DNA of 64,000 nt from Bacillus sp. RO1 (GTDB lineage: Bacteria > Bacillota > Bacilli > Bacillales > Bacillaceae_I): positions 124,001 to 188,000 of the forward strand of contig NZ_JAAZWB010000087.1 in NCBI RefSeq assembly GCF_012524115.1, written 5' to 3'. The translations under genes and the position numbers were made by a program. The notes below the pieces were generated by a model that made no database searches, was not told the DNA's origin, and saw only the letters and a list, made by a program, of their open reading frames with translations. This document shows positions 7,996 through 16,071 of the stretch, in pieces. Every line of letters starts with the position of its first letter. Position 1 is the first letter of the stretch.

Positions 7996-10314
7996 CTATC
8001 CATTGACGAACACACGGGTCAATGAGCCTACACTACAGATTTCCAAATAATGCATAGCCCTAGTACAAGCTGTATAAAACACCCTTCTCAAGCTCTCATC
8101 GCCATACACTTCATCTGACGCATTATAAACTATGACAGCATCAAACTCCACACCCTTGGACAAGTAAGACGGCACAATGACCACGCCTTGTTCATACTCC
8201 ATCGAGTTCATTTTCAACAGCTTCAAATTATCAACCCTTGGAGAAAGTGCTTCAAACGCCCTCCCACTCTCTTCACTCGACTTGCAGATGATGGCAATGC
8301 TTTGATATCCCTGAGCCTTTAACTCCTCCACTCTCTCCGCGATACTAGCATGCAAGCATTCAAAATTCTCCACTTCCGTCACCACCGGCTCCTCGCCATC
8401 TCGGTCAAACGGAATTATTTTATCACCATTTGGAACAAGCTTTTTCGTAAACTCGATAATCGGTCGGGTAGATCGGTAACTCCGCGTAATATTAATGATC
8501 TCCGTTTTCTCCGGTCCATAAAGGCCTTCCAGCACGTCAAAGTTAACCGCTTCACTTGCATGGGCAAAGATCGCCTGATTAAAGTCACCCAGGACGGTCA
8601 TTCTGGCAGCGGGAAAAAGGCGCTTCATAAACTCAAATTGAAACGGAGAATAATCCTGCGCTTCGTCCACCACAATATGCTTGATGGAACTGTTGATTTG
8701 AAAGCCAAGAATCAATTCTTTTAAAAGTAAAAACGGCGTCGCATCCTCATACCACAGTTTATCTGCCGTCAGCGCTTCAATTGTTCCCCGGCAGATCTCA
8801 GACCACTCTCCAGGCGGCTCCCCTTCTAGCCACTGTCCAATCCTAGCTGGCTCCGCAAAAATCTGCTGATATAGACTTTTGAAATCGATAAATTGGTAGC
8901 TTCGAACCCGTTGCCGCAAAGGCTTCATCTTCTTGTGTACCAGCAAACGCGCAAGTGCCCTCGGATCCACTTCATAATCCGCAACTTCTTCCCTCTCAAA
9001 GCCTTTCTTTTTCGCCAAAAACGCCCGTGCTTCGTGGTATTCTTCGTTACTAAGAAGCTCCATCTCCTCTTGAACCCAGGCTTTATCACTTTCCGTCTTC
9101 TGAATGAATGTTAACTCTTTGATCAGCCAATCCTTCAAATTTTCCAGTCGGTTGGACAAGCGAAGGGACGATTCATGCTGGTAAAATCGATCCGAAATTT
9201 GCTGAGCCGTTACAATCGTTTCCCCTCTAAAAGTAATATCCTTAAACGTCATTCCTTCGGTGGCTAACGATTCTATATAAGATTGGATTGCATCGTAAAA
9301 ACGAAGCGACGCCTTAAATTTTATACCTGCAAGCCTTGCGCTATAGCCAGGTGAATCATTCTCGGTCAATACATATTCCAACTGTTCATAAGGGTTTTCC
9401 ACCTGGAACGTTTTAGAAAGACGGTGATCGAGATACTCTTGAAAGGTAACCTGTTCCATGCTTTCCTCGCCAAGCTCAGGCAGGACATTGGAGACATAGC
9501 TCTTGAACATGGAGTTAGGGGAAAATAAAAGTATTTGGTCGGCATCCAGGTTTTCTCTATATTTATAAAGTAAATAAGCGATCCGTTGCAGGGCTGCTGA
9601 TGTCTTCCAGCTACCTGCCGCACCGTGAACAATCAAGAGTCTACCGCTGTCATGACGGATAATCCGATTCTGTTCTTGCTGAATGGTGGCGACGATATTA
9701 TGCATATAGTTATCTGCAGTCGCTTTACCTAGTACCTTTTGTAAAATTTCATCCCCAATGGTGAGACTTGTATCAAACATGGATTCCAGCTGACCATTTC
9801 GGATTAAATACTGCCACTTCTTTTCTAAAATCCCCTCTATTTCTCCACCTGGAGTTGTATATTTTGCACGACCCGGTTGGTAATCATAGTAGACGCTCGA
9901 GATCGGAGCCCGCCAATCATAAATAAGAAAGTCCTCCCCACTCTGATCCATAAGGGCTGAGATTCCTATATAGATTTGTTCTTCTTCCGAGGTTCCGTCC
10001 TCCTTAAAGTCAATCCGGCCGAAATAAGGAATCTCCTGCATTTTGCGCAGCGTACTTAACCGTTTCGAGGCATGCCTATGCGAGCTCTGACTCACCGACA
10101 ACGCTTGTGCCTCCTGCCTCAAGCCAATGATCGTTTCCAAATAATCATCAAACGAATCTGTACTAACCTTGACTTCATCCCAAAAGTGTTTGCGAATATG
10201 AATGACTTCATCCTTACGTCTGGAAGTCTCCTTTTCCAGCTTCCCGATCTCCTCTGTAATGGTCTCCATCACATCGTCCACACGTTTTTGCTCCAACTGA
10301 AATTCCTTACTCAT
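7996..10314 (-). CDS. helD: RNA polymerase recycling helicase HelD with altered Walker A
   Basis: The 772-residue protein matches HelD, the UvrD-like superfamily 1 ATPase that binds stalled RNA polymerase and removes it from DNA. An N-terminal antiparallel coiled coil (about residues 5-75) is followed by the split helicase core. Helicase motifs are present: Walker B HIVVDEAQDYSPFQ, motif III TVLGDFNQAIF, motif IV SYRSTRPI, motif V LSKGVEFDAVIVYN and motif VI FYTACTRAMHYLEI. The Walker A loop reads GAAGSWKTS: the glycine before the catalytic lysine is tryptophan (codon TGG at 9607-9609, residue 236). One base change from GGG would explain it. This could impair nucleotide binding. AAGGAGTG precedes the ATG. 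Length equals that of B. subtilis HelD. Confidence 0.92.
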   Translation of the reverse strand: MSKEFQLEQKRVDDVMETITEEIGKLEKETSRRKDEVIHIRKHFWDEVKVSTDSFDDYLETIIGLRQEAQALSVSQSSHRHASKRLSTLRKMQEIPYFGRIDFKEDGTSEEEQIYIGISALMDQSGEDFLIYDWRAPISSVYYDYQPGRAKYTTPGGEIEGILEKKWQYLIRNGQLESMFDTSLTIGDEILQKVLGKATADNYMHNIVATIQQEQNRIIRHDSGRLLIVHGAAGSWKTSAALQRIAYLLYKYRENLDADQILLFSPNSMFKSYVSNVLPELGEESMEQVTFQEYLDHRLSKTFQVENPYEQLEYVLTENDSPGYSARLAGIKFKASLRFYDAIQSYIESLATEGMTFKDITFRGETIVTAQQISDRFYQHESSLRLSNRLENLKDWLIKELTFIQKTESDKAWVQEEMELLSNEEYHEARAFLAKKKGFEREEVADYEVDPRALARLLVHKKMKPLRQRVRSYQFIDFKSLYQQIFAEPARIGQWLEGEPPGEWSEICRGTIEALTADKLWYEDATPFLLLKELILGFQINSSIKHIVVDEAQDYSPFQFEFMKRLFPAARMTVLGDFNQAIFAHASEAVNFDVLEGLYGPEKTEIINITRSYRSTRPIIEFTKKLVPNGDKIIPFDRDGEEPVVTEVENFECLHASIAERVEELKAQGYQSIAIICKSSEESGRAFEALSPRVDNLKLLKMNSMEYEQGVVIVPSYLSKGVEFDAVIVYNASDEVYGDESLRRVFYTACTRAMHYLEICSVGSLTRVFVNG

Positions 10315-10475
10315 GCAAACACTCCTTTTTTTGAAAATGGATATTTAGGGGGTTGACTTCGGGGCGGTTTGTATTGTATGATTATAATAGGGAAAATTAT
10401 ATACATATCAAAGATAATACAATACAATCTATTTGAATTTACCATGAATTTGTGGGGGATTCAAGTGTTTTTTTT

Positions 10476-10502
10476 GGGTCGAGGGGACAGGCACCTCGAC
10501 CC
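10476..10502 (+). repeat. Perfectly palindromic copy of the dispersed repeat
   Basis: GGGTCGAGG and CCTCGACCC form a 9-bp perfect stem around GGACAGGCA. This is the most complete copy of the element that recurs about twenty times in the window. A second hairpin with a T-run follows at 10526-10560. Confidence 0.8.
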
Positions 10503-10525
10503 ATTTTTATGTTTATATACGCAGG

Positions 10526-10560
10526 AAAGCCGAGAATACTATGTATTTTGGCTTTTTTTA
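10526..10560 (+). terminator. AGCCGAGAAT-type hairpin with T-run
   Basis: AAAGCCGAGAATAC folds back on GTATTTTGGCTTT with G-U pairs, followed by TTTTTATTTT. It belongs to a hairpin family also found at 11886, 13249, 14141 and 15388, nearly always next to a copy of the dispersed repeat. No rightward gene ends here, so its role is unclear. Confidence 0.55.
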
Positions 10561-10672
10561 TTTTCCACAACCTCCTTCCCCACCTTGTTAAGATCACCGA
10601 CAACTACATGAAAAAACGATCCACCTAAAAACATTAATACAATATTGCTTTAAGGAAAAAATATAAAAATGA

Positions 10673-10714
10673 TTGACAGAAGTAAAATGTGTTTTGTATT
10701 ATGTGTTTAAACAC
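10673..10714 (+). promoter_or_regulatory. Promoter and palindromic operator of the SDR-ArsR operon
   Basis: TTGACA (10673-10678) and TATTAT (10697-10702) are 18 bp apart. The perfect palindrome GTGTTTAAACAC (10703-10714) covers the expected transcription start, followed by further TTTAAA/TTAAAC repeats to 10735. A likely reading is that the ArsR-type protein encoded second in the operon binds here and represses it. The binding is inferred. Confidence 0.6.
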
Positions 10715-10757
10715 TTAAACATTTAAATACTTTAACGAAAAGGAAGGTAATTTATAT

Positions 10758-11522
10758 ATGACGAAAACAGCTGTAATCACAGGCGCATCTAGCGGACTTG
10801 GATTGGACTTTGTAAAATTATTTGCGAATGACGGCTACAACTTGGTAGTAATAGCACGCAATGAAGAAAAGCTTCTAGAAATAAAGAGAGATTTTCCAAA
10901 CATTAACGTTACAGTAATTTCTAAGGACTTAAGCAAGCCTGATGCAATCAAAGAAATAGTGGATGAAATGAAAACTCAGAAAATCTCAGTGGATGTACTA
11001 GTAAATAATGCTGGTTTTGGATTATTGGGATCCTTTGAAAGCCTGAATATTGAGCAGCAATTAAATATGATTCAGCTCAATGTTTCCTCCTTAACCGAAT
11101 TAACGTATCGTTTGCTGCCAGATCTGAAAAAGAGTAAATCCGGGAAAATATTAAACGTAGCAAGTACTGCAGCATTCCAACCAGGACCTAACATGGCCGT
11201 CTACTATGCTACAAAAGCTTATGTTCTATCCTTTTCAGAAGCATTGGCTGAGGAGTTACAAGATGATAACATCACGGTGACCACTCTATGCCCTGGTGCA
11301 ACCAAAACAAACTTCAGCTCTGTCGCGAAAGTGGAGAACACGAAAATGTTTAGCAATGCTATGTCATCAGATGTTGTAGCACAACAAGGGTATCATGCTT
11401 TAATGCAAGGAAAAGGTGTAGTGATAACGGGCGGATTTAATAAGGTTGGGGCTTTGGCCGCCAAATTTTTACCAAGGCGAACGGCAGCTAAAGTTGCGAA
11501 GCTTGTCATGAAAGAAAACTAA
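10758..11522 (+). CDS. Short-chain dehydrogenase/reductase
   Basis: The 254-residue enzyme has the classical SDR signature: the NAD(P)-binding TGASSGLG (residues 8-15), NNAGFG near residue 86, the catalytic serine in NVASTAAF and YYATK (Tyr-x-x-x-Lys) near residue 153. The Arg at the end of strand beta-2 (VIARNEEK) favours NADP(H). It would reduce a carbonyl or oxidise an alcohol in the cytosol; the substrate is unknown. The ATG follows AAAAGGAAGG. The gene is 27 bp upstream of an ArsR-family gene and shares its palindromic promoter, so it is probably derepressed by the signal that regulator senses. Confidence 0.88.
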   Translation: MTKTAVITGASSGLGLDFVKLFANDGYNLVVIARNEEKLLEIKRDFPNINVTVISKDLSKPDAIKEIVDEMKTQKISVDVLVNNAGFGLLGSFESLNIEQQLNMIQLNVSSLTELTYRLLPDLKKSKSGKILNVASTAAFQPGPNMAVYYATKAYVLSFSEALAEELQDDNITVTTLCPGATKTNFSSVAKVENTKMFSNAMSSDVVAQQGYHALMQGKGVVITGGFNKVGALAAKFLPRRTAAKVAKLVMKEN

Positions 11523-11549
11523 ACTATACTCATAAACGAGGTTACAGCC

Positions 11550-11855
11550 ATGACACAAAAAGCAATAGATGTTTTTCGGTCCTGTATTCCGTTGTTTACC
11601 ACATTAAGTGACCCTGCCAGGCAGGATATCATTTTACTATTGGCAGAACACGAAAGCCTTAGTGTTGGAGAAATTGCAAACACGTCCTCCCTTTCTCGAC
11701 CGGCCATTTCTCACCATTTAAAAATTCTAAAAGACAACCGACTGGTGCAGATGGAACAAAAAGGAACCATGCGCTATTATTCCTTAACCTTGGAGACTAG
11801 TGTGAGCCAGTTGAAAGCTTTAGTAGACATTGTGGAGAGTGATTGCATGGGATGA
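11550..11855 (+). CDS. ArsR-family transcriptional regulator
   Basis: The 101-residue protein is a winged helix-turn-helix: TTLSDPARQDIILLL, LSVGEIANTSSLSRPAISHHLKILKD (recognition helix around RPAISHHLKIL) and the wing QMEQKGTMRYYSL. There is no Cys-rich metal-binding motif (no ELCVCDL), so it probably responds to a non-metal signal. Being the second gene of the SDR operon, with a palindrome over the promoter, it is likely an autorepressor. The TGA stop (11853-11855) is shared with the start of a dispersed repeat copy, and a terminator of the AGCCGAGAAT type follows. Confidence 0.85.
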   Translation: MTQKAIDVFRSCIPLFTTLSDPARQDIILLLAEHESLSVGEIANTSSLSRPAISHHLKILKDNRLVQMEQKGTMRYYSLTLETSVSQLKALVDIVESDCMG

Positions 11856-11917
11856 GGGGACAGGCACGCCGACCCATTCGCAAGAAAGCCGAGAATCGCA
11901 GAGATTCTCGGCTTTTT
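11854..11917 (+). terminator. Dispersed repeat plus terminator hairpin
   Basis: The repeat copy GAGGGGACAGGCACGCCGACCC begins inside the ArsR stop codon. It is followed by the 12-bp stem AAGCCGAGAATC / GATTCTCGGCTT (11886-11913) and a short T-run. It ends the SDR-ArsR operon. Confidence 0.8.
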
Positions 11918-12020
11918 CTCATGCTAGAAAATTTCTTAAAAGTCCATTCCTTATGTTATGATATTTAGGTTATTTATCTACATCCTACACATGCCTATAC
12001 AGCTTAGAAAAGAGGTATTT

Positions 12021-13220
12021 ATGCAATCTGCGAAATTAACGAGGCAACATTGGTTGCTCATTTTCACCCTTTCATTATTAACATTTGTTCTTGGTACAAG
12101 CGAGTTTGTTATAGTCGGGATCTTGACGGACATTTCCTCAAGTCTTGATATGTCTAATGCAAAAGCTGGTACACTCGTTTCTGCGTTTGCCATTACGTTT
12201 GCCATCGCCACGCCGATTGTGATGTCCGCAACCAGTCATTTTCCAAAACGCAAATGGATGTTGGTGTTGATTGGAGCGTTCATTATATTTAATGCTTTAT
12301 GCGCCATTTCCACGTCCTACACAATGCTGCTTGCCTTTCGGATTTTAACGGCCATTGTCACAGGAGTTCTGATTTCTTTGGCGATGATTGTAGCAAGTGA
12401 AACGATGCCGCCAGCAAAGCGTGGGCTTGCAATATCATTTGTGTTCGGTGGTTTTACCCTTGCGAACGTCATCGGAGTGCCAATCGGGACGGTCGTGGCA
12501 TCTTGGTTTGGGTGGAATTCCACTTTCATGCTGACGACCATACTGGGAGTGTTGGCGTTCCTGGCTTCCTATTTCGTCCTGCCAAGCAAGCTCAGCCAAG
12601 TTCGAAGCTCAATCAAAGATCAGTTCTCGTTGCTGACCAACCCGCGAATTCTGATCGCCTTTTTCATTCCCGCGCTCGGATTTGGGGCGACCTATGTCGT
12701 TTTCACCTATCTTGTTCCTATCCTGGAGGGAATGGGCGCACCAAGCTATTCCATCAGCTTGATTCTTTTCGTGTACGGTTTCATTTCGATTTTCAGTAAC
12801 ATCCTGGCAGGTAAAATAGCCAGTCATAATGCAATCGGTCGCCTTCGATTTGTGTTTCTTGTACAGGCAGCTGTATTGATCAGCTTATTTTGGACCATTA
12901 ATCATTTTGGACTGGGACTTGTCAACATTGGATTGATGTCGTTGATGGCGATACTTTTAACTACATCCACCCAGCTTTACCTGATTGATTTAGCCAAAAT
13001 TTATCAACCAACAGCAACAGGACTGGCTGCTTCCCTCATGCCAGTGGCAAGTAACGTCGGCATCGCATTTGGTTCAGCGTTAGGGGGAGTAGTGTACCAT
13101 AATGTGGGCCTCATACATGTCACTTGGGTAGGCGGTGTTGTTGCGGTCGGTGCGAGTCTTCTGACGTTTTTGAGTTATTATTTAGATCAGAAAGAGAGTT
13201 TAAGGGGACAGGCACACTGA
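12021..13220 (+). CDS. MFS efflux transporter, DHA1 (AraJ/PbuE-like)
   Basis: The 399-residue protein has twelve predicted transmembrane helices and the DHA1-type features GTSEFVIVGILTDIS in helix 1 and the short loop HFPKRKWML between helices 2 and 3. It resembles the Bacillus purine/arabinose-type exporters (PbuE, YdhP group). It should expel a small molecule by proton antiport. I start at ATG 12021, behind AGAGG; earlier in-frame codons have no RBS. The last residues RGQAH and the stop codon are encoded by a dispersed repeat copy (13203-13225), so the native C-terminus has been replaced or extended. A terminator hairpin follows at 13249. Confidence 0.85.
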   Translation: MQSAKLTRQHWLLIFTLSLLTFVLGTSEFVIVGILTDISSSLDMSNAKAGTLVSAFAITFAIATPIVMSATSHFPKRKWMLVLIGAFIIFNALCAISTSYTMLLAFRILTAIVTGVLISLAMIVASETMPPAKRGLAISFVFGGFTLANVIGVPIGTVVASWFGWNSTFMLTTILGVLAFLASYFVLPSKLSQVRSSIKDQFSLLTNPRILIAFFIPALGFGATYVVFTYLVPILEGMGAPSYSISLILFVYGFISIFSNILAGKIASHNAIGRLRFVFLVQAAVLISLFWTINHFGLGLVNIGLMSLMAILLTTSTQLYLIDLAKIYQPTATGLAASLMPVASNVGIAFGSALGGVVYHNVGLIHVTWVGGVVAVGASLLTFLSYYLDQKESLRGQAH

Positions 13221-13248
13221 CTCATTTTCTTGTTCAAGCACATAATAG

Positions 13249-13280
13249 AGCCGAGAATAGCTGGTATTCTCGGCTTTTTT
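13249..13280 (+). terminator. Terminator of the MFS gene (AGCCGAGAAT type)
   Basis: AGCCGAGAATA and TATTCTCGGCT pair around a short loop and are followed by TTTTTT. It lies 24 bp after the dispersed repeat copy in which the MFS gene ends. Confidence 0.85.
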
Positions 13281-13311
13281 GTTGGTTGGAAATAGTGGAG
13301 AAAGCGGTGCC

Positions 13312-13758
13312 TTATAGCCGATAATCCATAACAGTACCCCAGTACTCAAATCGGTTGTAGGTAGGTTCCGTTGAATCAAACTGTATCCATATGGGGGAAT
13401 TCATTAATTGGGGATGTACTTTAAAGAATTTACCATCGCCATAGATGATCGCTTCAAGGGCCAATGGCAATTCGCGTCTAAAGATAGTATTCCGCATCGC
13501 GTTTATTGTAGGACCATAATTTCCTACATAAACGTAGACATAAAGAAATATGCCCCAGCTAGAAATTTTCCATTCTGCTAAAACCTCATCCCTTATACTA
13601 GTAATCTTGTCATATGCAAATTGTAAGCCTACCGTCAAAAAAAGCTCAGCTGTTTTATCAGAGTGCGTCAATGTATATTTTCGTCCTATCATTGGATTTG
13701 TCGTTGTCACACCAGGTTTAAAATCCAGACTAAGCTTTTCAGGATCTAATTTTCCCAT
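13312..13758 (-). CDS. Staygreen-family protein
   Basis: The 148-residue protein begins LDPEKLSLDFKPGV and carries IGRKYTLTHSDKTAELFLTVG and ITSIRDEVLAEW, all hallmarks of the Staygreen family (PF12638). Plant members are magnesium dechelatases acting on chlorophyll, and some bacterial homologues have been reported to remove magnesium from chlorophyll in vitro. A role in a non-photosynthetic Bacillus is unknown. No signal peptide is present, so it is cytosolic. It reads leftward, convergent with the MFS gene and 32 bp from that gene's terminator. The ATG at 13758 lacks an obvious strong RBS (only GAATGGAGCTG upstream). Confidence 0.82.
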   Translation of the reverse strand: MGKLDPEKLSLDFKPGVTTTNPMIGRKYTLTHSDKTAELFLTVGLQFAYDKITSIRDEVLAEWKISSWGIFLYVYVYVGNYGPTINAMRNTIFRRELPLALEAIIYGDGKFFKVHPQLMNSPIWIQFDSTEPTYNRFEYWGTVMDYRL

Positions 13759-13830
13759 ATTTCAGCTCCATTCCTCGGGTAAGGCGGAAAGGTACCTCCA
13801 GCCACTATTATTTTCTATGTGCAGTTGCAA

Positions 13831-14019
13831 TCAATCCGCATTTCGAACAATCAGGTAAGCGATTAAACCTAGCGGACCAGTGGCGAATACAATTAATGCC
13901 CACAAGCAACCAATGTTGGTTCCATGCTTTTCTTTGGCGTCCACGAAAACCCAAAATAAAATCACATAACTCAGTAAATATAATAATGGAATGATGAATA
14001 AAAATAAGGATACATCCAT
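13831..14019 (-). CDS. PLDc_N-domain small membrane protein
   Basis: The 62-residue product has two transmembrane helices. The second contains CLWALIVFATGPLGLIAYLIVR, the signature of the PLDc_N (phospholipase D nuclease N-terminal) domain that is otherwise fused in front of cardiolipin synthases. Standalone copies are frequent in Bacillus and their function is unknown. The basic C-terminus (RNAD after IVR) should be cytoplasmic. The ATG at 14019 follows GGAGGGAGG. The Staygreen gene lies 72 bp downstream in the same direction. Confidence 0.75.
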   Translation of the reverse strand: MDVSLFLFIIPLLYLLSYVILFWVFVDAKEKHGTNIGCLWALIVFATGPLGLIAYLIVRNAD

Positions 14020-14140
14020 GACGGTTGGTTCCTCCCTCCGTTACTTCTATATTTATATTACGGAGGAGGGGTTGAATATGTTTCATGGGGGGAGTTGAAA
14101 GGATAGGCCCGTCACTCATCTCCTTGTAAACAGACGCAAG

Positions 14141-14172
14141 AAAGCCGAGAATAGCAACTATTCTCGGCTTTT
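14141..14172. terminator. Strong bidirectional hairpin
   Basis: AAAGCCGAGAATAG and CTATTCTCGGCTTT form a perfect 14-bp stem with the loop CAA. A degenerate dispersed repeat lies 22 bp to its left (14097-14119). Read leftward it terminates the dus gene, whose stop is at 14208. Confidence 0.8.
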
Positions 14173-14207
14173 CACATTGTCTATTTTTTATTAGATAACG
14201 GTGTTCC

Positions 14208-15176
14208 CTACAGCTCATTCTCTTTCTCAAACGCATCCAGCAACGCCCGTACTTCATCCGTTGATTTCGTGTTCATGAGTTGATTTCTCAGTTCTCCGGC
14301 TCCACGGAAGCCTTTGACATAGATTTTGAAAAAGCGATGAAGCTTAGACATGTTGCGCGGTACTATTTCCGCATAATAATCTTGAAGGTCCAGTTGCAAC
14401 CTTAGGAGATCTAGATACTCCTTGCTGGTGTGTTCCTTCGGCTCTTTTTCAAAAGCAAAAGGATTTTTGAAGATACCTCTTCCAATCATCACACCGTCAA
14501 TGCCATATTTTCCAGCAAGCTCCTGCCCAACTTGACGATCAGGAATATCTCCATTAATGGTTAGCAGCGTGTCCGGCGCGATGCGGTCACGCAATTCCTT
14601 GATTTCCGGAATCAGCTCCCAATGCGCATCGACTTCACTCATTTCTTTTCGCGTACGTAGATGAATAGAAAGGTTCGCGATGTCTTGTTCTAGAATATGC
14701 TTCAACCATTCCTTCCACTCGTCTACTTCCGTAAAGCCAAGTCGCGTTTTCACGCTGACAGGAAGTCCGCCTGCTTTCGCTGCTTGGATCAATTCTGCCG
14801 CAACATCTGGACGCTGGATCAGGCCGCTCCCTTTCCCTCTTGTCGCCACATTCGGCACAGGACAACCCATATTAATGTCGATTCCTTTAAAACCAAGCTC
14901 CGCCATCCCGATACTCATCTGACGGAAATACTCAGGGTTGTCTCCCCAAATATGCGCCACCATCGGCTGTTCTTCCTCTGTAAAAAGTAAACGCCCGCGC
15001 ACACTGTCCTTGCCCTCAGGATGACAGTAGCTATCCGAATTTGTGAACTCGGTAAAGAACACATCCGGACGCCCAGCTTTTCTTACCACCGTGCGAAAAA
15101 CTACATCTGTCACATCTTCCATCGGCGCCAACACAAAAAACGGCTTCGGTAAATCACGCCAAAAATTATCTATCAT
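14208..15176 (-). CDS. tRNA-dihydrouridine synthase
   Basis: The 322-residue flavoenzyme reduces uridine to dihydrouridine in tRNA. It is a TIM barrel with the Dus opening [15 protein letters not shown], the catalytic cysteine in [21 protein letters not shown] and the FMN-phosphate loop [15 protein letters not shown]. The C-terminal helical domain ([16 protein letters not shown]) binds tRNA. I start at the ATG at 15176 because homologues begin with xENFWRDLP; the upstream ATG at 15209 adds eleven unconserved residues and has a weak RBS. AGAGGA lies 12 nt before the chosen start. Monocistronic, between two hairpin terminators. Confidence 0.92.
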   Translation of the reverse strand: MIDNFWRDLPKPFFVLAPMEDVTDVVFRTVVRKAGRPDVFFTEFTNSDSYCHPEGKDSVRGRLLFTEEEQPMVAHIWGDNPEYFRQMSIGMAELGFKGIDINMGCPVPNVATRGKGSGLIQRPDVAAELIQAAKAGGLPVSVKTRLGFTEVDEWKEWLKHILEQDIANLSIHLRTRKEMSEVDAHWELIPEIKELRDRIAPDTLLTINGDIPDRQVGQELAGKYGIDGVMIGRGIFKNPFAFEKEPKEHTSKEYLDLLRLQLDLQDYYAEIVPRNMSKLHRFFKIYVKGFRGAGELRNQLMNTKSTDEVRALLDAFEKENEL

Positions 15177-15328
15177 TTCAAACTCAAATCCTCTCATTAG
15201 TAATGCCATTTCTCAAACCCGTTCAAAAATTTTACACTTATAACTTTATAACATGCTTACCAACTCATTTTCAAACACTAGAAATTGGATAAATTAAAAA
15301 ATACCATATTACGCCTCTTATTAAAAAC

Positions 15329-15365
15329 AAAAACGACTCAACACTTAAAATGTAGAGTCGTTTTT
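15329..15365. terminator. Hairpin terminator upstream of dus
   Basis: AAAAACGACTC pairs with GAGTCGTTTTT around a 15-base loop. It is symmetrical and lies between dus (start 15176) and the AGCCGAGAA hairpin, so it could stop leftward read-through from the mnx operon. Confidence 0.7.
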
Positions 15366-15387
15366 CTTGCCTAAATGAAGCGCAGGA

Positions 15388-15417
15388 AAGCCGAGAACAG
15401 TAGGTGCTCTCGGCTTG
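15388..15417. terminator. AGCCGAGA-type hairpin after the sco gene
   Basis: AAGCCGAGA and CTCTCGGCTT pair around ACAGTAGGTG. It is the first hairpin met by leftward transcription leaving the mnx-sco operon, 27 bp beyond the sco stop. A dispersed repeat copy sits between (15441-15460) and overlaps the end of sco. Confidence 0.7.
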
Positions 15418-15443
15418 TTTCTTTTGTTTATGTGGGTTCTGGG

Positions 15444-16058
15444 TCAAGGTGCCTTTCCCTGAAAACCACTTGGTATCAAAACTGAGATATCTCCTAGTAT
15501 TTGAGTTGTATCAAGTGGGTCATTGGCATTGGCCATGTCATATAGTGCCCGTATCTGGTTTTTTTCATCGAGAAGATACATGGTGATGGAGTGGGAGAAG
15601 AAATCACCTTCAAGCTTTTGGTATTGCATGTTAAAGCGGGTTGCAATTTCTTTTGTTTCTTCTTCTGTCCCTCTTAACCATTCCCATCCTGAAGGATCGG
15701 TGTTAAAAGCTTGCGAGTACTTTAAAATAGCTTCTGGTGTATCATGTTCAGGATCAAGGGAGATAGTTACAAGCTCGACCTTTTCACCAAATACTCCCTC
15801 TTTTTGAAGCTGGGCTTGTAGCTTTGTTAAGTCCACGATTGTCATGGGGCAAATATCGGGACAGCGGGTATAAAAAAAGGTCACGATCTTTACTTTTTTG
15901 TTGTTTAATTGATACGTACTTCCTTGGACATCTTGTAATTGAAAGTCGGATACACTCCCCAAGACGGGAAGCTTTTCATATTTTGGCCAAAAAAAGTATA
16001 TCATTAAGAATCCAATGACAGTAAAGGAAAGAAACAACCCTCCTGCTTTTTTTGTCAT
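15444..16058 (-). CDS. Sco-type copper chaperone, last gene of the mnx operon
   Basis: The 204-residue protein has an N-terminal membrane anchor (residues 6-24) and an extracytoplasmic thioredoxin-fold domain. The Sco copper ligands are present: Cys-x-x-x-Cys in TRCPDICPMTIVD and the distal histidine in FFSHSITMYLLDE. Sco proteins hand copper to cuproenzymes. The gene lies 13 bp after mnxG on the same strand with RBS AAGGTG, so the natural client is MnxG. In the Bacillus sp. SG-1 operon I recall a thioredoxin-motif gene, mnxC, upstream of mnxD; here the Sco gene is at the opposite end. The last residues FQGKAP and the stop are encoded by a dispersed repeat copy. Confidence 0.9.
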   Translation of the reverse strand: MTKKAGGLFLSFTVIGFLMIYFFWPKYEKLPVLGSVSDFQLQDVQGSTYQLNNKKVKIVTFFYTRCPDICPMTIVDLTKLQAQLQKEGVFGEKVELVTISLDPEHDTPEAILKYSQAFNTDPSGWEWLRGTEEETKEIATRFNMQYQKLEGDFFSHSITMYLLDEKNQIRALYDMANANDPLDTTQILGDISVLIPSGFQGKAP

Positions 16059-16071
16059 CTAGATCCACACC

